Shown: positions 18,370-27,920, numbered from the stretch's first letter. The stretch is DNA of 64,000 nucleotides from Calothrix sp. NIES-4101 (GCA_004296455.1 AP018280.1:868001-932000), one strand, 5' to 3'. Made by a program: numbers and translations. Notes: generated by a model from the sequence alone, not told the origin.

Positions 18370-18825
18370 ATGTCTTCCCTAGCACAAATCGAAGCATTTC
18401 TCCCTGTTTCCTTTACTATTACCACCTCTGGACAGCCAACCCCAGAACAGTTTGCAGATATCGCATCAGCAGGATATAGCCTAGTTATTAACCTCGCTAC
18501 CCGCGCATCAACTGACTGGAATCCCGAAGAAAATAGCATTGTTGAAAATCTGGGAATGGAATATATCGGGATTCCCATCGACTGGGATAATCCTACCCTT
18601 AGCGATTTTGATGAACTTGCTGCAAAACTCAATGAGAATCCAGAGCGAAAAATCTGGGTACATTGTGCCAAAAATATGCGTGTCTCGGCAATGATGTACC
18701 TCTACCATCGACTTCACAAAGGTTACACAGAAGTTTCAGCCCGTCGCTATCTAGAACAGATTTGGCAACCAAATCAAATTTGGCAGAATTTTATCGATGC
18801 TGTGATGGAATTGCATGGGGAGTGA
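18370..18825 (+). CDS. protein tyrosine phosphatase-like protein (DUF442/BLH-type)
   Basis: The product has 151 residues. The P-loop is VHCAKNMRVSA at about residue 97, giving Cys-x4-Arg rather than the Cys-x5-Arg of classical tyrosine phosphatases; the short loop fits the DUF442-like branch. The upstream segments TTSGQPTPEQFADIASAGYS and VINLATR are also typical of this branch, and an Asp in PIDWDNPT may serve as general acid. The substrate is unknown. The gene has its own start after a 98-bp gap containing HIP1-like sites and does not appear coupled to its neighbours. Confidence 0.75.
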   Translation: MSSLAQIEAFLPVSFTITTSGQPTPEQFADIASAGYSLVINLATRASTDWNPEENSIVENLGMEYIGIPIDWDNPTLSDFDELAAKLNENPERKIWVHCAKNMRVSAMMYLYHRLHKGYTEVSARRYLEQIWQPNQIWQNFIDAVMELHGE

Positions 18826-18885
18826 TAGCTTGGAAGTCTGTAGTTGTAAAGAACCAATCTTAGTCATATCTAACTATTAACCAGT

Positions 18886-19260
18886 ATGGACACCAGCAAC
18901 AAAACCCAAGTTATAGCTAACGAGAAAAAACTCCTAGAAGCAATGAAAAGCAATAATTTCGAGCTTTTAGATCAGCTACTCCATGACGATTTACTCTTCA
19001 ACGGACCCGATGGTAAAACAGTAACCAAAGCGATTGATATGGCAAATTACCGTTCGGGAAATATTAACCTACATACAGTGGAATCAAGCGATTTAATCCT
19101 AAACGCGATTAATGACAATATTGTTGTTGCTGTCACAGTCGAAATTCAAGGAAACTATTTAGGGCAGGAAATCAATGGCAAATTCCGTTATCTGCGGGTT
19201 TGGCAGCGATTTGAAAATAATTGGCAAGTGATTGCAGGAAGCGTGGTTTCACTCCAGTGA
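18886..19260 (+). CDS. NTF2-like / DUF4440-type protein
   Basis: The product has 124 residues. The pattern EKKLLEAMKSNNFELLDQLL, then HDDLLFNGPDGKTVTKAIDM and WQRFENNWQVIAGSVVSL, is that of the SnoaL/NTF2-like fold, where a cone-shaped pocket binds small molecules or stabilises a dimer. No enzyme-specific residue can be picked out. Length agrees with single-domain members. It stands alone between the phosphatase-like gene and the plasmid-replication remnant. Confidence 0.75.
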   Translation: MDTSNKTQVIANEKKLLEAMKSNNFELLDQLLHDDLLFNGPDGKTVTKAIDMANYRSGNINLHTVESSDLILNAINDNIVVAVTVEIQGNYLGQEINGKFRYLRVWQRFENNWQVIAGSVVSLQ

Positions 19261-19365
19261 TAACTCAAACACCATACTTGCACCCATACTCAACCCAGGC
19301 TCTCAAAAATATTTGGGGAATTACCAGTTGCTTGTGTCCAATTTCAGGATATGTAATTACTATAT

Positions 19366-20602
19366 TTATTCAGTTTGGACACCCACCCCAGAACTTTTTA
19401 ACCATTTGCTAAAAATCTCATCCCGTCCATCTTTGGGTTCGACAAATTCATACACCCGTTCCCGTTTCCCCCTACTCCCCAGTCGTCCCACATAGGACAA
19501 ACTCAACCCCAATTTATCTAACAGGGTGTGAACAATTGCCATCGGAGTCATCCCCTCGGATACGGAAATCCCCAGGTAATTTTTAATGATGTACCGATTC
19601 TCAACTGCTACCCGCTTAAGTTTCTGCGAGGCTGCATCGGAACCACGAAACATCACCCCAGGAGTCAGGAAATAACGAATATTCATATCCTCCAACATTA
19701 ACACCGCAGCCAATAGGAGCGATCGATTAAAATCCGGCTTCCAAATTGCGTTTTCACCCGCTTCTATTTGCATCTTTGCTGTAGCAGCATCCCTTGCAGG
19801 AAGCAGTTCTCGTCCCAAAGTCATGAAATAATGCAGCCGCAATTGAGGATACCAATTATCGTCATCCCTCCAAACCAGTATAGTTGTCACTTCAACCCCA
19901 TAACGTTGTTGCAGCAATGCTTTTCGTTCCTGATACCTCTCAATCTTCGTCTTATTTTTCTTGTCCTGCAACTTTTTTAGTTGAGACTCCGAGATATCCT
20001 CCGCATCTGCCACAGCGTTGTATTCATCCAGCTTTAATTCACGGGATATCAGCTTGACTTCTTCAAAAATCCCTTGACTTTCAACTTCGGGAATCTTCTG
20101 TGCATCGATAATTTTATAGCCATCTTCTGCCAAACCCTTGAAAACAAAATCCTGATAGTGGTGCATTTGAGCATTGACTACACAAGCTCGTTTTGCCCAA
20201 TTTTGCAGGGATTCAGGTTGAAACTTCTCATCGATGCAACTGTAATCTGCGTTATCGGCTTCGGAAAGTAAAGCAATATTTGCTCTGGTGGCTGCGTGTT
20301 GACTAGCTAGCAGCGAACCCATTGATGTGGAAGCGTTTCCCACAGTTCCAACTCCGCGACTTCTCACCCAAATATGGCGATCGACATTTTCCCGTAATCT
20401 TGCCAACATCTGCCGTACCGAGTTCGCAGACTGGACTCCTTGAAATATTCCCCACACTGCTTGGAAATGACCTTGAATATCAATCGATACTCCGGTTTCC
20501 AGACTTGGGAAAGCGATTACCAAGTCATATTTGAGAAGGATTTGATTCAGGTTCGCAATGCAACCATAGGCTGGATGGGATGGATCGGAAACAGACTCAA
20601 TA
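19366..20602 (-). pseudogene. C-terminal remnant of CyRepA1-type plasmid replication protein
   Basis: On the minus strand, about 410 residues read IESVSDPSHPAYGCIANLN and LVIAFPSLETGVSID, then GIFQGVQSANSVRQMLARLR. These correspond to the late helicase motifs of the CyRepA1 family of cyanobacterial plasmid replication proteins. The N-terminal primase-like region and Walker motifs are absent: homology begins at the IS5-type element, and the apparent first residues (MIAGVWYLLEM) are encoded inside that IS. The remaining C-terminus is open to a normal stop. A truncated replication helicase in the chromosome suggests that a plasmid or plasmid-like integrative element was once integrated here. Some expression of the remnant cannot be excluded. 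Confidence 0.75.
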
Positions 20603-21744
20603 GACATCTCCAATAAATACCAAACCCCTGCTATCAAAAGCTTTCAGTCTGTAAATGCAACTATGATTTTTTCGCAATTAGATACGATAAAATAGGGATT
20701 TGATATATTTGATGATAGTAATAGGGCAAAAATATGTAAAATTCTGCACGAATTTTAGCCAGATGCCGAAAGATTTATTACATTTGGTAATATCAGCGCT
20801 TTAATTCTCAATCTTACTAATCCACAAACAGTCAGAATTACTTGCTCATATTTTTGAGGTTTAAGTCTAAATCTTTCTTGGACAACTCGGAATATCTTTA
20901 CCGAACGGATTCGGTGTTCTACCAATACCCTTTTAGATAAAAATTTCTTATTTTGTTGTTTTTGTTCAACTGTTAACTTCCCATTTTTGGGTTTTTTAAT
21001 TGGAGTGTCAATTAAATCTTCTCCTTGATAAGCTAAGTCACCTTTAAATCTTTGCTTTGGATGGAAATTATCCCTATTTTCTCGAAACAAATTTATGTCA
21101 TGTTTCGGTCCAGGCTCACCAGCCACGACATCAACAATATCACGAGAATTTGGCAGGATAGCCATTTGAGTTTTAAATGTATGTTTACATGCCTTTCCAG
21201 AGTAATATTTTTCCTGCTCTTTATTGTGTCCAGGTCTTTCCCTGACTTGCTCATAGCTATCTATAATTAATTCGTAGTCGGTTAAAATTTCTTGAACTGT
21301 TTCGTAGTCAGTATCATTTTTTTTTACTTGTTCAAGCAAACTAGAAGGTAATAAATCTCTTAACAATGGCAACCAATAGTGAAAAGTCGAATTTGCTGTT
21401 GATTCGCTGACTCCAAATTGAATACCAATCACTTGAAACGTCATCAGATGCCGGAGATAAACTAAAGTCAATATCACTTGATTCTTTAGTCGATAATATT
21501 GGCTGTCTTCCACCACCTTTTTTAATTAGTCTCACTTTTTTATTTTCTAGTAAAACTTGTTTCTCGTTATGCAAGATTTCTGCATTTTTAATCAGATTTT
21601 CTAGTTCAGTATAATTTAAACCAATTAATCGTTTTGTCTCTTGAGGATGCTCTTCGATGTAATTCAGTATATCGCTCATTTTTTTGTGCTAAAAAGACCC
21701 TATTATATTCTTTTACCACAAAATATTTATATTTAGGAGATGTC
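20603..21744. mobile_element. IS5-family element, 1142 bp
   Basis: The two ends read GACATCTCC inward (20603-20611 and, as complement, 21736-21744), with similar AT-rich continuation, and each is flanked by TA, consistent with a TA target duplication. Two overlapping minus-strand frames encode the transposase. The element separates the CyRepA1 remnant from a transposase stub. Confidence 0.75.
20755..21679 (-). CDS. IS5-family transposase in two overlapping frames
   Basis: The upstream frame (21679 to 21341) starts MSDILNYIEEHPQETKRLIG and holds the N-terminal part up to GGGRQPILSTK. The downstream frame (21516 to 20755) continues NQVILTLVYLRHLMTFQVIG through the DDE domain (ELIIDSYEQVRERP, VVAGEPGPKHDINLF, FKGDLAYQGED, VLVEHRIRSVKIF). 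The join falls where both frames read ACTAAAGAATCAAG, so a one-base shift near 21492 would give a single protein of about 315 residues. IS5 relatives often use such a shift, but a simple mutation would look the same. The endonuclease is of the HARBI1/DDE type. Confidence 0.82.
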
Positions 21745-21850
21745 TATTAATCATCCAAGCAAGAGTTTTTAAATGACGCAAATCACGGTAGGTACTGTAT
21801 TGACGTAAGTATCCTAATACCTGACTATAAAGTTGGGTTGAGTTTGACAT
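21745..21850 (-). pseudogene. N-terminal stub of a transposase
   Basis: From ATG 21850 the minus strand reads MSNSTQLYSQVLGYLRQYST, then YRDLRHLKTLAWMIN, which resembles the start of a widespread cyanobacterial transposase. The IS5 element then cuts it. If the IS and one TA are removed, the frame runs straight into IESVSDPSHP of the CyRepA1 remnant, so the two had already been joined before the IS arrived. Confidence 0.6.
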
Positions 21851-22043
21851 GATGTTTTTTGGTAGAAGTCTGGTAACTTTACCATCTCATGTCTCTCGAC
21901 CTTTTTTACTAAAATCCTTGGTTTTGCTAGGTTTTTCAGAGTTCTGTCAGGCAGTCAGCCAACTACAGCACTTTTGAGGTACGTGAGGTACACAAATTTC
22001 AGGTTAGCGTTTAAGCCTTTGAATTTTGATTGAGTGCTGTACC
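21851..22043. other. intergenic region with repeats of TGAGGTAC
   Basis: No gene is seen. TGAGGTAC occurs at 21976-21983 and 21986-21993, and an inverted TGTACCTCA at 22038-22046. The last sits at the end of the frameshifted gene that follows. These may be the outer ends of the IS whose transposase stub lies beside them. Confidence 0.35.
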
Positions 22044-22516
22044 TCATAAACATCGAATCTGCTGTATATTTAGTAAATCGTGCCAATCATCACCTAGCCA
22101 TGCAGTAATTTTAGTTAGATGGGGCTGAAGTTTTCCTATTGTAGATGCAAATCCTTCGGCTTTTTGGCATATTTCAAGGCTCTATTTAATGCATCACCCA
22201 CCTCATCTTTATCTGGCTGTGGCTTATTTAGCTCCTCCTGGGCATCCGCAAAGGCGTTGTCAATTTTGCGGCGGTCTGAGGTTTCTAACTTCGCTATAAT
22301 CTCACGTAAGGCGTTGATTTCTGCATCTATGTTGACGCTTACAGGTGCGGGTAAACTGACTAGTTGAAAATTGATGTTTGTAGTGCTATTGTTTCCCGTG
22401 ATAATTGCGCCACCTGTGACATTATTACCGACAGAAACTGAACGGTTTTGTCCGATCTTGCGATCGCCTATTATAATTACACTATCTTTGAGACGACCAT
22501 GCTGGCTTTCGATCAA
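22044..22516 (-). pseudogene. hypothetical protein gene with C-terminal frameshift
   Basis: From TTG 22516 the frame gives SVGNNVTGGAIITGNN, then a helical stretch EINALREIIAKLETSDRRKI and DEVGDALNRALKYAKK, then stops after PKDLHLQ at 22136. The next frame continues AEGFASTIGKLQPHLTKITA and WLGDDWHDLL to a stop at 22044. This is the natural family ending, so one base has been gained or lost near 22150-22158. The beta-turn repeat followed by a helical tail is common in cyanobacterial C-terminal modules of effector-associated and NTPase proteins. The N-terminus also seems cut by a TAA at about 22541, so this is a fragment. Confidence 0.65.
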
Positions 22517-22559
22517 GCTAGCTTCTAGGGACGCTCGAACATCTTAAGGACTTACATCC

Positions 22560-22767
22560 ATGACTCAAACACTACACAAAACAGTAACATTTGCAGAGTT
22601 TGTCAAATGGATGCCAGAAAATCAACGTTACGAATTACATGATGGGATAATTGTAGAAGTGGCTCAACCGATTGGTAAACATGAAAATGTTTTTGCATTT
22701 TTATCTAGAAAGATAAACGTACAAATAGATAGTTTAAATCTACCCTATATTATCCCCTCTAAAGTAT
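22560..22767 (+). pseudogene. N-terminal part of Uma2-family (DUF820) nuclease-like protein
   Basis: The frame starts MTQTLHKTVTFAEFVKWMPE, then RYELHDGIIVEVAQPIGKHE, the typical opening of Uma2/DUF820 proteins (restriction-endonuclease-like fold). It ends where the 241-bp mini-element begins at 22768, leaving about 69 native residues and losing the catalytic D-x(n)-E-x-K part. No continuation was recognised past 23008. It is non-functional. Confidence 0.75.
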
Positions 22768-23008
22768 TAGAGAACTCCATAAAAAAGATGATCCTATGAC
22801 GAGCCGGGTTTCGCAAAAATTTCAACAAACCATTTTTTGAGATGCGGAAGACGAAGGATTTGTTTTTCAACTTCTGCCATAGCCTCAGTTGTGAGTTTAA
22901 CTCCTGTGGAGTAAACTTTTTTGATCAATGTCACAACCGGATTTTGACGTTTAATTACCCTTTTTCTATCATCCCTTATTAGTGGATCAATTATTCTGTG
23001 GAGACCTC
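22768..23008. mobile_element. 241-bp non-autonomous derivative (MITE-like) of the ISAzo13-type IS
   Basis: The first about 183 bp match the left end, and the last about 58 bp match the right end, of the intact IS at 39169-40492, nearly base for base. The join lies at about 22950 after CGGATTTTG. Both termini (GAGAACTCC and, as complement, GAGGTCTCC) are kept, so it could be moved in trans. The flanking 7-mers differ (AGTATTA and TAAGTGT), so no target duplication remains. Confidence 0.88.
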
Positions 23009-23282
23009 TAAGTGTTAAGTTATTGCCTCATTATCTGTAAGTGGGGTGTTTCGACGACGAACATGGTCAGGGTTTCTCGGTTTTTGGCTGGCATTATTTT
23101 GAACCAAAAAATGCACTATTATTTAGTTGCTCAGCTTTTTGAGTTCCTCTATAGTGTTCTTGACAAAACCTAAAAAACCTTAACTTGTCACGAATCGTAT
23201 TGTGCAATTATTTGTAGTAATTGCTACATTGACCTCAATAGTCAAAGTCAAAAATTTATCTCTTTCATTCATAATTACTTGT

Positions 23283-24071
23283 ATGAAAAAAATTAGTAGA
23301 AATTTAAAGGCATTAATCCGGCAAAATTTAAAAGATATAAATTCAATTTGGCGTGGTTATACAGTTGATTATTCCAATTTTCAAAACTTGGATAATTGTT
23401 CCGATTATACATATCAATGGAGCGAAATTAGTACTGAGATTAAAAAACGTTCTGGATTAGCAGATATCAATGCAAATCGCCTCTGGAATATGGAATTAGC
23501 AGCAAAAAAAATTCATGGTTTAATTTTGTCACCAGGACAAATATTTGATTTTTGGTATTGTATTCCCCGTCCAACAATTGCCAATGGTTATAAGGAAGGT
23601 CCAACGTTAATTGGTAATCAACTAATGAATGATGTCGGTGGTGGATTATGTCAAATTTCGACTACTATTTTCCAAGCAATGTTATGGGCTAATTTACAAA
23701 TTTTAGAACGTTCCAACCATTCCATTGATGCTCACGGAGAAGGGCGTTTTTTTACACTTGGACAAGATGCAACAGTGGCTTATGGTTATAAAAATCTAAT
23801 TGCTCGCAACCATAGCCAAACTTCCCTACAGCTACGTTTAGAGGTACTTGCAGAAAAATCTCGTGTTATTGCCAGTGTTTGGGGAACCACACCAAAACCT
23901 TTAAGTGTAAATATTTCTTCCACTGTTTTAGAAAAGCTGCCACCATCAGGCAATAATGGAAAACCAGGTTGGCGAGTTGAAACTGTGCGCTCAGTTGGTA
24001 CAGAAACATCACCCGCTAGCGAATGGCAAGTTAATTACCGTGCAATTGATATTTACCATCCCCATGCCTGA
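23283..24071 (+). CDS. VanW-family protein
   Basis: ATG 23283 (MKKISRN) is preferred to an in-frame GTG at 23202, because the upstream residues look unlike the family and the preceding bases are intergenic in character. The product has 262 residues. The core AAKKIHGLILSPGQIFDFWY, then GYKEGPTLIGNQL and DVGGGLCQISTTIFQA and NHSIDAHGE, is the VanW domain. That domain is named from some vancomycin-resistance clusters and its biochemistry is unknown, though a role in cell-wall chemistry is suspected. The stop overlaps the start of the next gene by 8 bp, implying coupling with the dehydrogenase. Confidence 0.85.
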   Translation: MKKISRNLKALIRQNLKDINSIWRGYTVDYSNFQNLDNCSDYTYQWSEISTEIKKRSGLADINANRLWNMELAAKKIHGLILSPGQIFDFWYCIPRPTIANGYKEGPTLIGNQLMNDVGGGLCQISTTIFQAMLWANLQILERSNHSIDAHGEGRFFTLGQDATVAYGYKNLIARNHSQTSLQLRLEVLAEKSRVIASVWGTTPKPLSVNISSTVLEKLPPSGNNGKPGWRVETVRSVGTETSPASEWQVNYRAIDIYHPHA

Positions 24072-25104
24072 GTATATTTCTGAGTGCATCACAGTTCCAG
24101 CCCAATCTCTGCATGATTTTCTCGAACGGGTATTGTCACCTTACCATCTGTTACCTGAAGTTGCGATCGCACTCACAACCCATTTAGTAGAAGCAAATCT
24201 TTGGGGTATGGATTCCCACGGTTTGCAACAGATTTTTGGTTATGTTAAAAGTCTCGAAAATGGGCGAATTAATCCTCAACCGCAGATACAGATAAATTGC
24301 GATCGCGCTGCAATGGTTCGGATTGATGGTGATGCGGCTCCCGGTCAATATACAGGAAAGTTAGCAATGGAAACAGCTATTACCCAAGCTCAGAAGTTAG
24401 GTATGGCAGTAGTTGGAGTCAATAACAGCAATCATTTTGGCATGGCTGGTTACTATACTAAGATGGCAGCAGAAGCGGGAATGGTTGGTTTTGCGACTAG
24501 CGATACAAATGCTGTCGATTTAGCTCCCTATGGGGGAAGAGTTGCCAAAATTGGCAATAATCCTATTTCTGTAGGAGTTCCCACGGGTACATCTCATCCT
24601 GTGGTGTTGGATATGGCAGCAGGAGCGGTAAGTGGTGGTAAGATAAAACACTTTAAATATCAGGGATTGGCAATACCAGAAGGTTGGGGAATTACAGCAT
24701 TAGGACAACCAACACAAAACCCCAAAGAAGTAGCGGTAAATTTGCCTGCGTCATACAAAGGTGCTGGTTTAGCATTTATTGCTGATTTATTATGTGGTCC
24801 GATGTTGGGTACTGCTGCATCAATGTTCAAACAAAAAGCAATCCACGATGCTGCCAATGGAACGGGACATTTTTTCTGGGTATTGGATATTGCAGCTTGG
24901 ACAGATCGAGAAGAATTTAGCCAACAAGTGCAAAGAGCGATCGCAGCTTTAAAGGAAACTCCCCGTTTGGATGAAAACCAGCCTATTTATTATCCTGGAG
25001 AATTGGAAGCTATTACCCGCGAACAACGTTTGGTGTCAGGAATTCCTGTACCTCGAAGTTTAGTTGATGAGTTGAAAGATGTTTTTGGTGAAGAATTGAA
25101 TTAA
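24064..25104 (+). CDS. Ldh-family (malate/L-lactate/ureidoglycolate-type) dehydrogenase
   Basis: ATG 24064 overlaps the VanW stop by 8 bp. The product has 346 residues. Signature segments are WGMDSHGLQQIFGYVKSLE, the catalytic region NNSNHFGMAGYYTKMA with its His, and GNNPISVGVPTG, all typical of the malate/L-sulfolactate dehydrogenase (Ldh_2) family. That family reduces 2-oxo acids to 2-hydroxy acids with NAD(P)H, independently of the classical Rossmann LDH fold. The exact substrate cannot be deduced. Translation coupling with VanW suggests that the two work in one pathway. Confidence 0.88.
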   Translation: MPEYISECITVPAQSLHDFLERVLSPYHLLPEVAIALTTHLVEANLWGMDSHGLQQIFGYVKSLENGRINPQPQIQINCDRAAMVRIDGDAAPGQYTGKLAMETAITQAQKLGMAVVGVNNSNHFGMAGYYTKMAAEAGMVGFATSDTNAVDLAPYGGRVAKIGNNPISVGVPTGTSHPVVLDMAAGAVSGGKIKHFKYQGLAIPEGWGITALGQPTQNPKEVAVNLPASYKGAGLAFIADLLCGPMLGTAASMFKQKAIHDAANGTGHFFWVLDIAAWTDREEFSQQVQRAIAALKETPRLDENQPIYYPGELEAITREQRLVSGIPVPRSLVDELKDVFGEELN

Positions 25105-25372
25105 TGCGATCGCTATTTATTTCCTTTTTTTTTGGGAAATGAACCATACGGAAATCCTGTTTCTCCACCGAGTTCGATCCCAAATTATCAGAGCGTATTT
25201 ATAAATAAATTGGCAGCGTAAAAGCATCTGGCAAAACATTGATTCAGTATTGCGATCGCGTTATCGCTCCAACAACTGAAATCCTTTATTATCTGCTAAC
25301 TTTTGATCCAATGTTACAGTTTTGCTGCAACCAGATTGTGGTGCGATCGCACCAATCAAATAATTGGAAAAA
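25105..25372. other. convergent intergenic region
   Basis: The space lies between the 3' ends of the dehydrogenase and murJ. It contains three HIP1-like sites and no open frame worth reporting. No strong terminator hairpin was found by eye. Confidence 0.5.
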
Positions 25373-26938
25373 TCATTTCCTCTGCAAACGTCTTACCAAT
25401 AAATCCACTTCTGGTAATCCCAACCGACTAGCGAATAGTGCAAAAAATCCTAACCCCAAACAAACAGCAACACTCACTTCCACCAGTTGCCATGCAAAAC
25501 CTTTTCCAAACCCTTCCCCAACCCTAACAAATCCCCAAGCTGCAAACCCTCCAACTCCGGAAGCTCCAACTAATCCCAAAATAGATAAACCCCATTCCCC
25601 CAAAGCCAAACCATTGAGACGACGATGCAGACACCACAACATCATCAGCATGGCAGTTAAATTCACCCCCATCGAGGCTAAAACTAACCCTGGTGCGCCA
25701 AATTGATTCACAAAAAAGTAATCTAAAATAACATTTAATAGGATATTAGCAATAGAGATTTTTAATGGTGTTTTTCCGTCTTCCAAGGCATAAAATACCC
25801 GTACTAATACACCTACAGCCACACTCGTAAAAGCTCCCAAACCATAAGCCATTAATATCGATGCCACTAGTTGAGATGCTTCTCCATCAAATGCCTGACG
25901 TTGGTAAACTATCCTCACAATTGGCAAAGCTAAAGCCGTGAGTAATGCCCCTAAAGGTAACATTGTTAAAGCTGTAAGAATTAGACTTTGGCGAATTTTT
26001 TGTTTCAAATCTGACGATTTTTCTGGGATTGCTAACTGGGAAAAAATGCTCATGTAGGGAATTAATATCGCGCTAGTAATAATTCCTTTGGGAGTTTGAG
26101 CGAGTAATCCAGCATAATTTAAGCCAGCAGCAGCATGGGGAATATAGGAAGCAAAAAATAAATCTACATATAGATTAATTTGAGTCATCCCAGTGGTAAT
26201 AGTTGCCGGAAGTGCGATCGCGATGGCTTCTTTAACACCAGGTAGATTCCAGTTAAAGCCTAGTCGTAAACCTCCCATTCCAGCACGGTACTGAACTATT
26301 AACTGTACTAACCACTGCCATCCTGCACCTGCTAGGGTTCCTCCTGCTAATATCCCTGCTCCCAGTTGCCAATATTCAGGAGAGTTAATCTTATCCCCCA
26401 ATTGCAACACCAACCAACCCAAACCGAATATTACAGCCAGGCTGGAAAAAATGGGACTCAAAGAAGGAAGCCAGTAATGTTGGGCAATGTTGAGAGTGCC
26501 AAAACCAATCCCGATTAACCCCGAGAATAGGGCAATGGGAGCCATAATTTGTAATTGTAAAATGGTGATTTCCCTGACTTGTGCTTGTAAACCAGGGGCA
26601 ATTACATTGATCGCAAATCCAGCACCTAATATTAGCGCGATCGTAACTACCAGTAGCACAGCACCAACAATAGTAGTAATAGTTTCCACTAAAGGAGCTA
26701 CCTTACTTGCGTCACGTTTTGCTAAAACACTGACTAAAGCGCTATGTAATGGACCATTAATCCCACCGAGAATTACCAATAAAAATCCAGGGATAATATA
26801 TGCATAGTTATAGGCATCGGCAACAACGCCTACTCCAAATACCGCAGCGACAATGGTGGCTCTTAACAAACCAAAAGTTTTGCTAATCATAGTTGCGATC
26901 GCCACTATACCTGCAATACTAAAGAGCGAACGGTTCAT
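25373..26938 (-). CDS. murJ: lipid II flippase MurJ
   Basis: The start is taken at ATG 26938 (MNRSLFSIAG); nine further residues upstream are possible but very hydrophilic. The product has 521 residues with about 14 hydrophobic helices. MISKTFGLLRATIVAAVFG followed by VADAYNYAYIIPG is the MurJ/MVF signature at the first helix. MurJ moves undecaprenyl-linked lipid II across the inner membrane during peptidoglycan synthesis. It overlaps the upstream ATP-grasp gene by 20 bp and is therefore likely coupled to it. Whether this is the only murJ of the genome is unknown; the accessory-looking neighbours raise the possibility of a specialised paralogue. Confidence 0.88.
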   Translation of the reverse strand: MNRSLFSIAGIVAIATMISKTFGLLRATIVAAVFGVGVVADAYNYAYIIPGFLLVILGGINGPLHSALVSVLAKRDASKVAPLVETITTIVGAVLLVVTIALILGAGFAINVIAPGLQAQVREITILQLQIMAPIALFSGLIGIGFGTLNIAQHYWLPSLSPIFSSLAVIFGLGWLVLQLGDKINSPEYWQLGAGILAGGTLAGAGWQWLVQLIVQYRAGMGGLRLGFNWNLPGVKEAIAIALPATITTGMTQINLYVDLFFASYIPHAAAGLNYAGLLAQTPKGIITSAILIPYMSIFSQLAIPEKSSDLKQKIRQSLILTALTMLPLGALLTALALPIVRIVYQRQAFDGEASQLVASILMAYGLGAFTSVAVGVLVRVFYALEDGKTPLKISIANILLNVILDYFFVNQFGAPGLVLASMGVNLTAMLMMLWCLHRRLNGLALGEWGLSILGLVGASGVGGFAAWGFVRVGEGFGKGFAWQLVEVSVAVCLGLGFFALFASRLGLPEVDLLVRRLQRK

Positions 26939-27920
26939 TTTTTTGCCACCTTTCCCATGAGACATTCAAAATCATCTCAATTAATTGCTGATAGGATAAT
27001 CCTTCTGCATAGGCGATTTGGGCTAAAGAACGTTTGGGGTGTAAAGTGGCATCAGCATTTATATCTAATAGATAAGGCTGTCCATCTGTAGATATGCGAA
27101 AATCAAAGGTGGCATAATCTAATGGTTTTAAAAGCTGCATTAATTGCCAAACTATTTGTTTAATTTTTGCTAAATCGGCAGAAGCTAAATCAATACCAAC
27201 TTTTCGATATTTGCCTTGACGTTTAGCTGGTAAATCTAAAATTTCCGTTTGCAATGATTTACCTTGAGCATTAACTGTTTCCACTCCTCCCAACAGTAAA
27301 GCTGAGGTATTGCCAACAACACCTATAGTTATTTCCCTACCAACAATAAACTCTTCACAAAGTATTGGTGTTGCGAATAATTTTCTCATTCTATCAACAG
27401 TTTTTTGAAGTTTTGTCAACCCCTCCTCAAGTTGAAAAATTTGTAAGCCTAAAGAATAACCTTCACAACTAGGTTTTAAAATTGCAGATGACCAAGGAGG
27501 TAAAAAATTGACCTCTTCTGCCGATTCATAGCGATACCAAGCAGGAGTAAGAATTTCACTCCACTGTAATAATGGTTTGAGAAAATCTTTATTGAGAGTT
27601 AGACTTTTTACAGTTGCATCACCCCCAGTATAGGGAATACCTAATTGTTCTAAAATTGCTGGTGCGAGGGCAGTACGATTGCGGGAAACAACTCCCACAG
27701 AAAGATTCCATACAAAATCAGGTAATTGCTGTGAATCACTATTGAGTTTTAGTAAAGAATCTAAAGTACCAATCTTATCAACTTGATGACCTAAAGCGGT
27801 TAAACTTTTTGTCACAGCTTCCACTTCTTCTAATTCTCGCCAATGATAATGAGTGGCTTCGCTAGCATTTGGTAGCGACATAATATCAACTTGGCTTTCA
27901 AATAATAGCCCAATCCTCAT
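26919..27920 (-). CDS. D-alanine--D-alanine ligase-like ATP-grasp enzyme
   Basis: The product has 333 residues. The ATP-grasp layout is clear: an N-terminal lobe opening MRIGLLFES, the segment LGIPYTGGDATVKSLTLNKD typical of Ddl, a lysine in SSAILKPSCEGYSLGL, the EEFIVGREITIGVVGN strand pair, and the metal/phosphate end with DFRISTDGQPYLLDINAD. The usual EHEVS-type serine motif near the N-terminus of true Ddl is absent and replaced by a different sequence, so the amino-acid or hydroxy-acid acceptor may differ. The gene overlaps murJ and lies 166 bp downstream of a KamA-type gene on the same strand. Confidence 0.82.
   Translation of the reverse strand: MRIGLLFESQVDIMSLPNASEATHYHWRELEEVEAVTKSLTALGHQVDKIGTLDSLLKLNSDSQQLPDFVWNLSVGVVSRNRTALAPAILEQLGIPYTGGDATVKSLTLNKDFLKPLLQWSEILTPAWYRYESAEEVNFLPPWSSAILKPSCEGYSLGLQIFQLEEGLTKLQKTVDRMRKLFATPILCEEFIVGREITIGVVGNTSALLLGGVETVNAQGKSLQTEILDLPAKRQGKYRKVGIDLASADLAKIKQIVWQLMQLLKPLDYATFDFRISTDGQPYLLDINADATLHPKRSLAQIAYAEGLSYQQLIEMILNVSWERWQKNEPFAL

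Noticed and set aside
18370-18825. inactive phosphatase because the P-loop is Cys-x4-Arg
   Set aside because: The shorter loop appears to be normal for the DUF442-like branch, so it is not evidence of inactivation.
20719-21705. AATAGGG/CCCTATT arms as ends of the IS5-type element
   Set aside because: Only about six bases match and the flanks do not duplicate. The GACATCTCC ends at 20603 and 21744 with TA flanks fit better.
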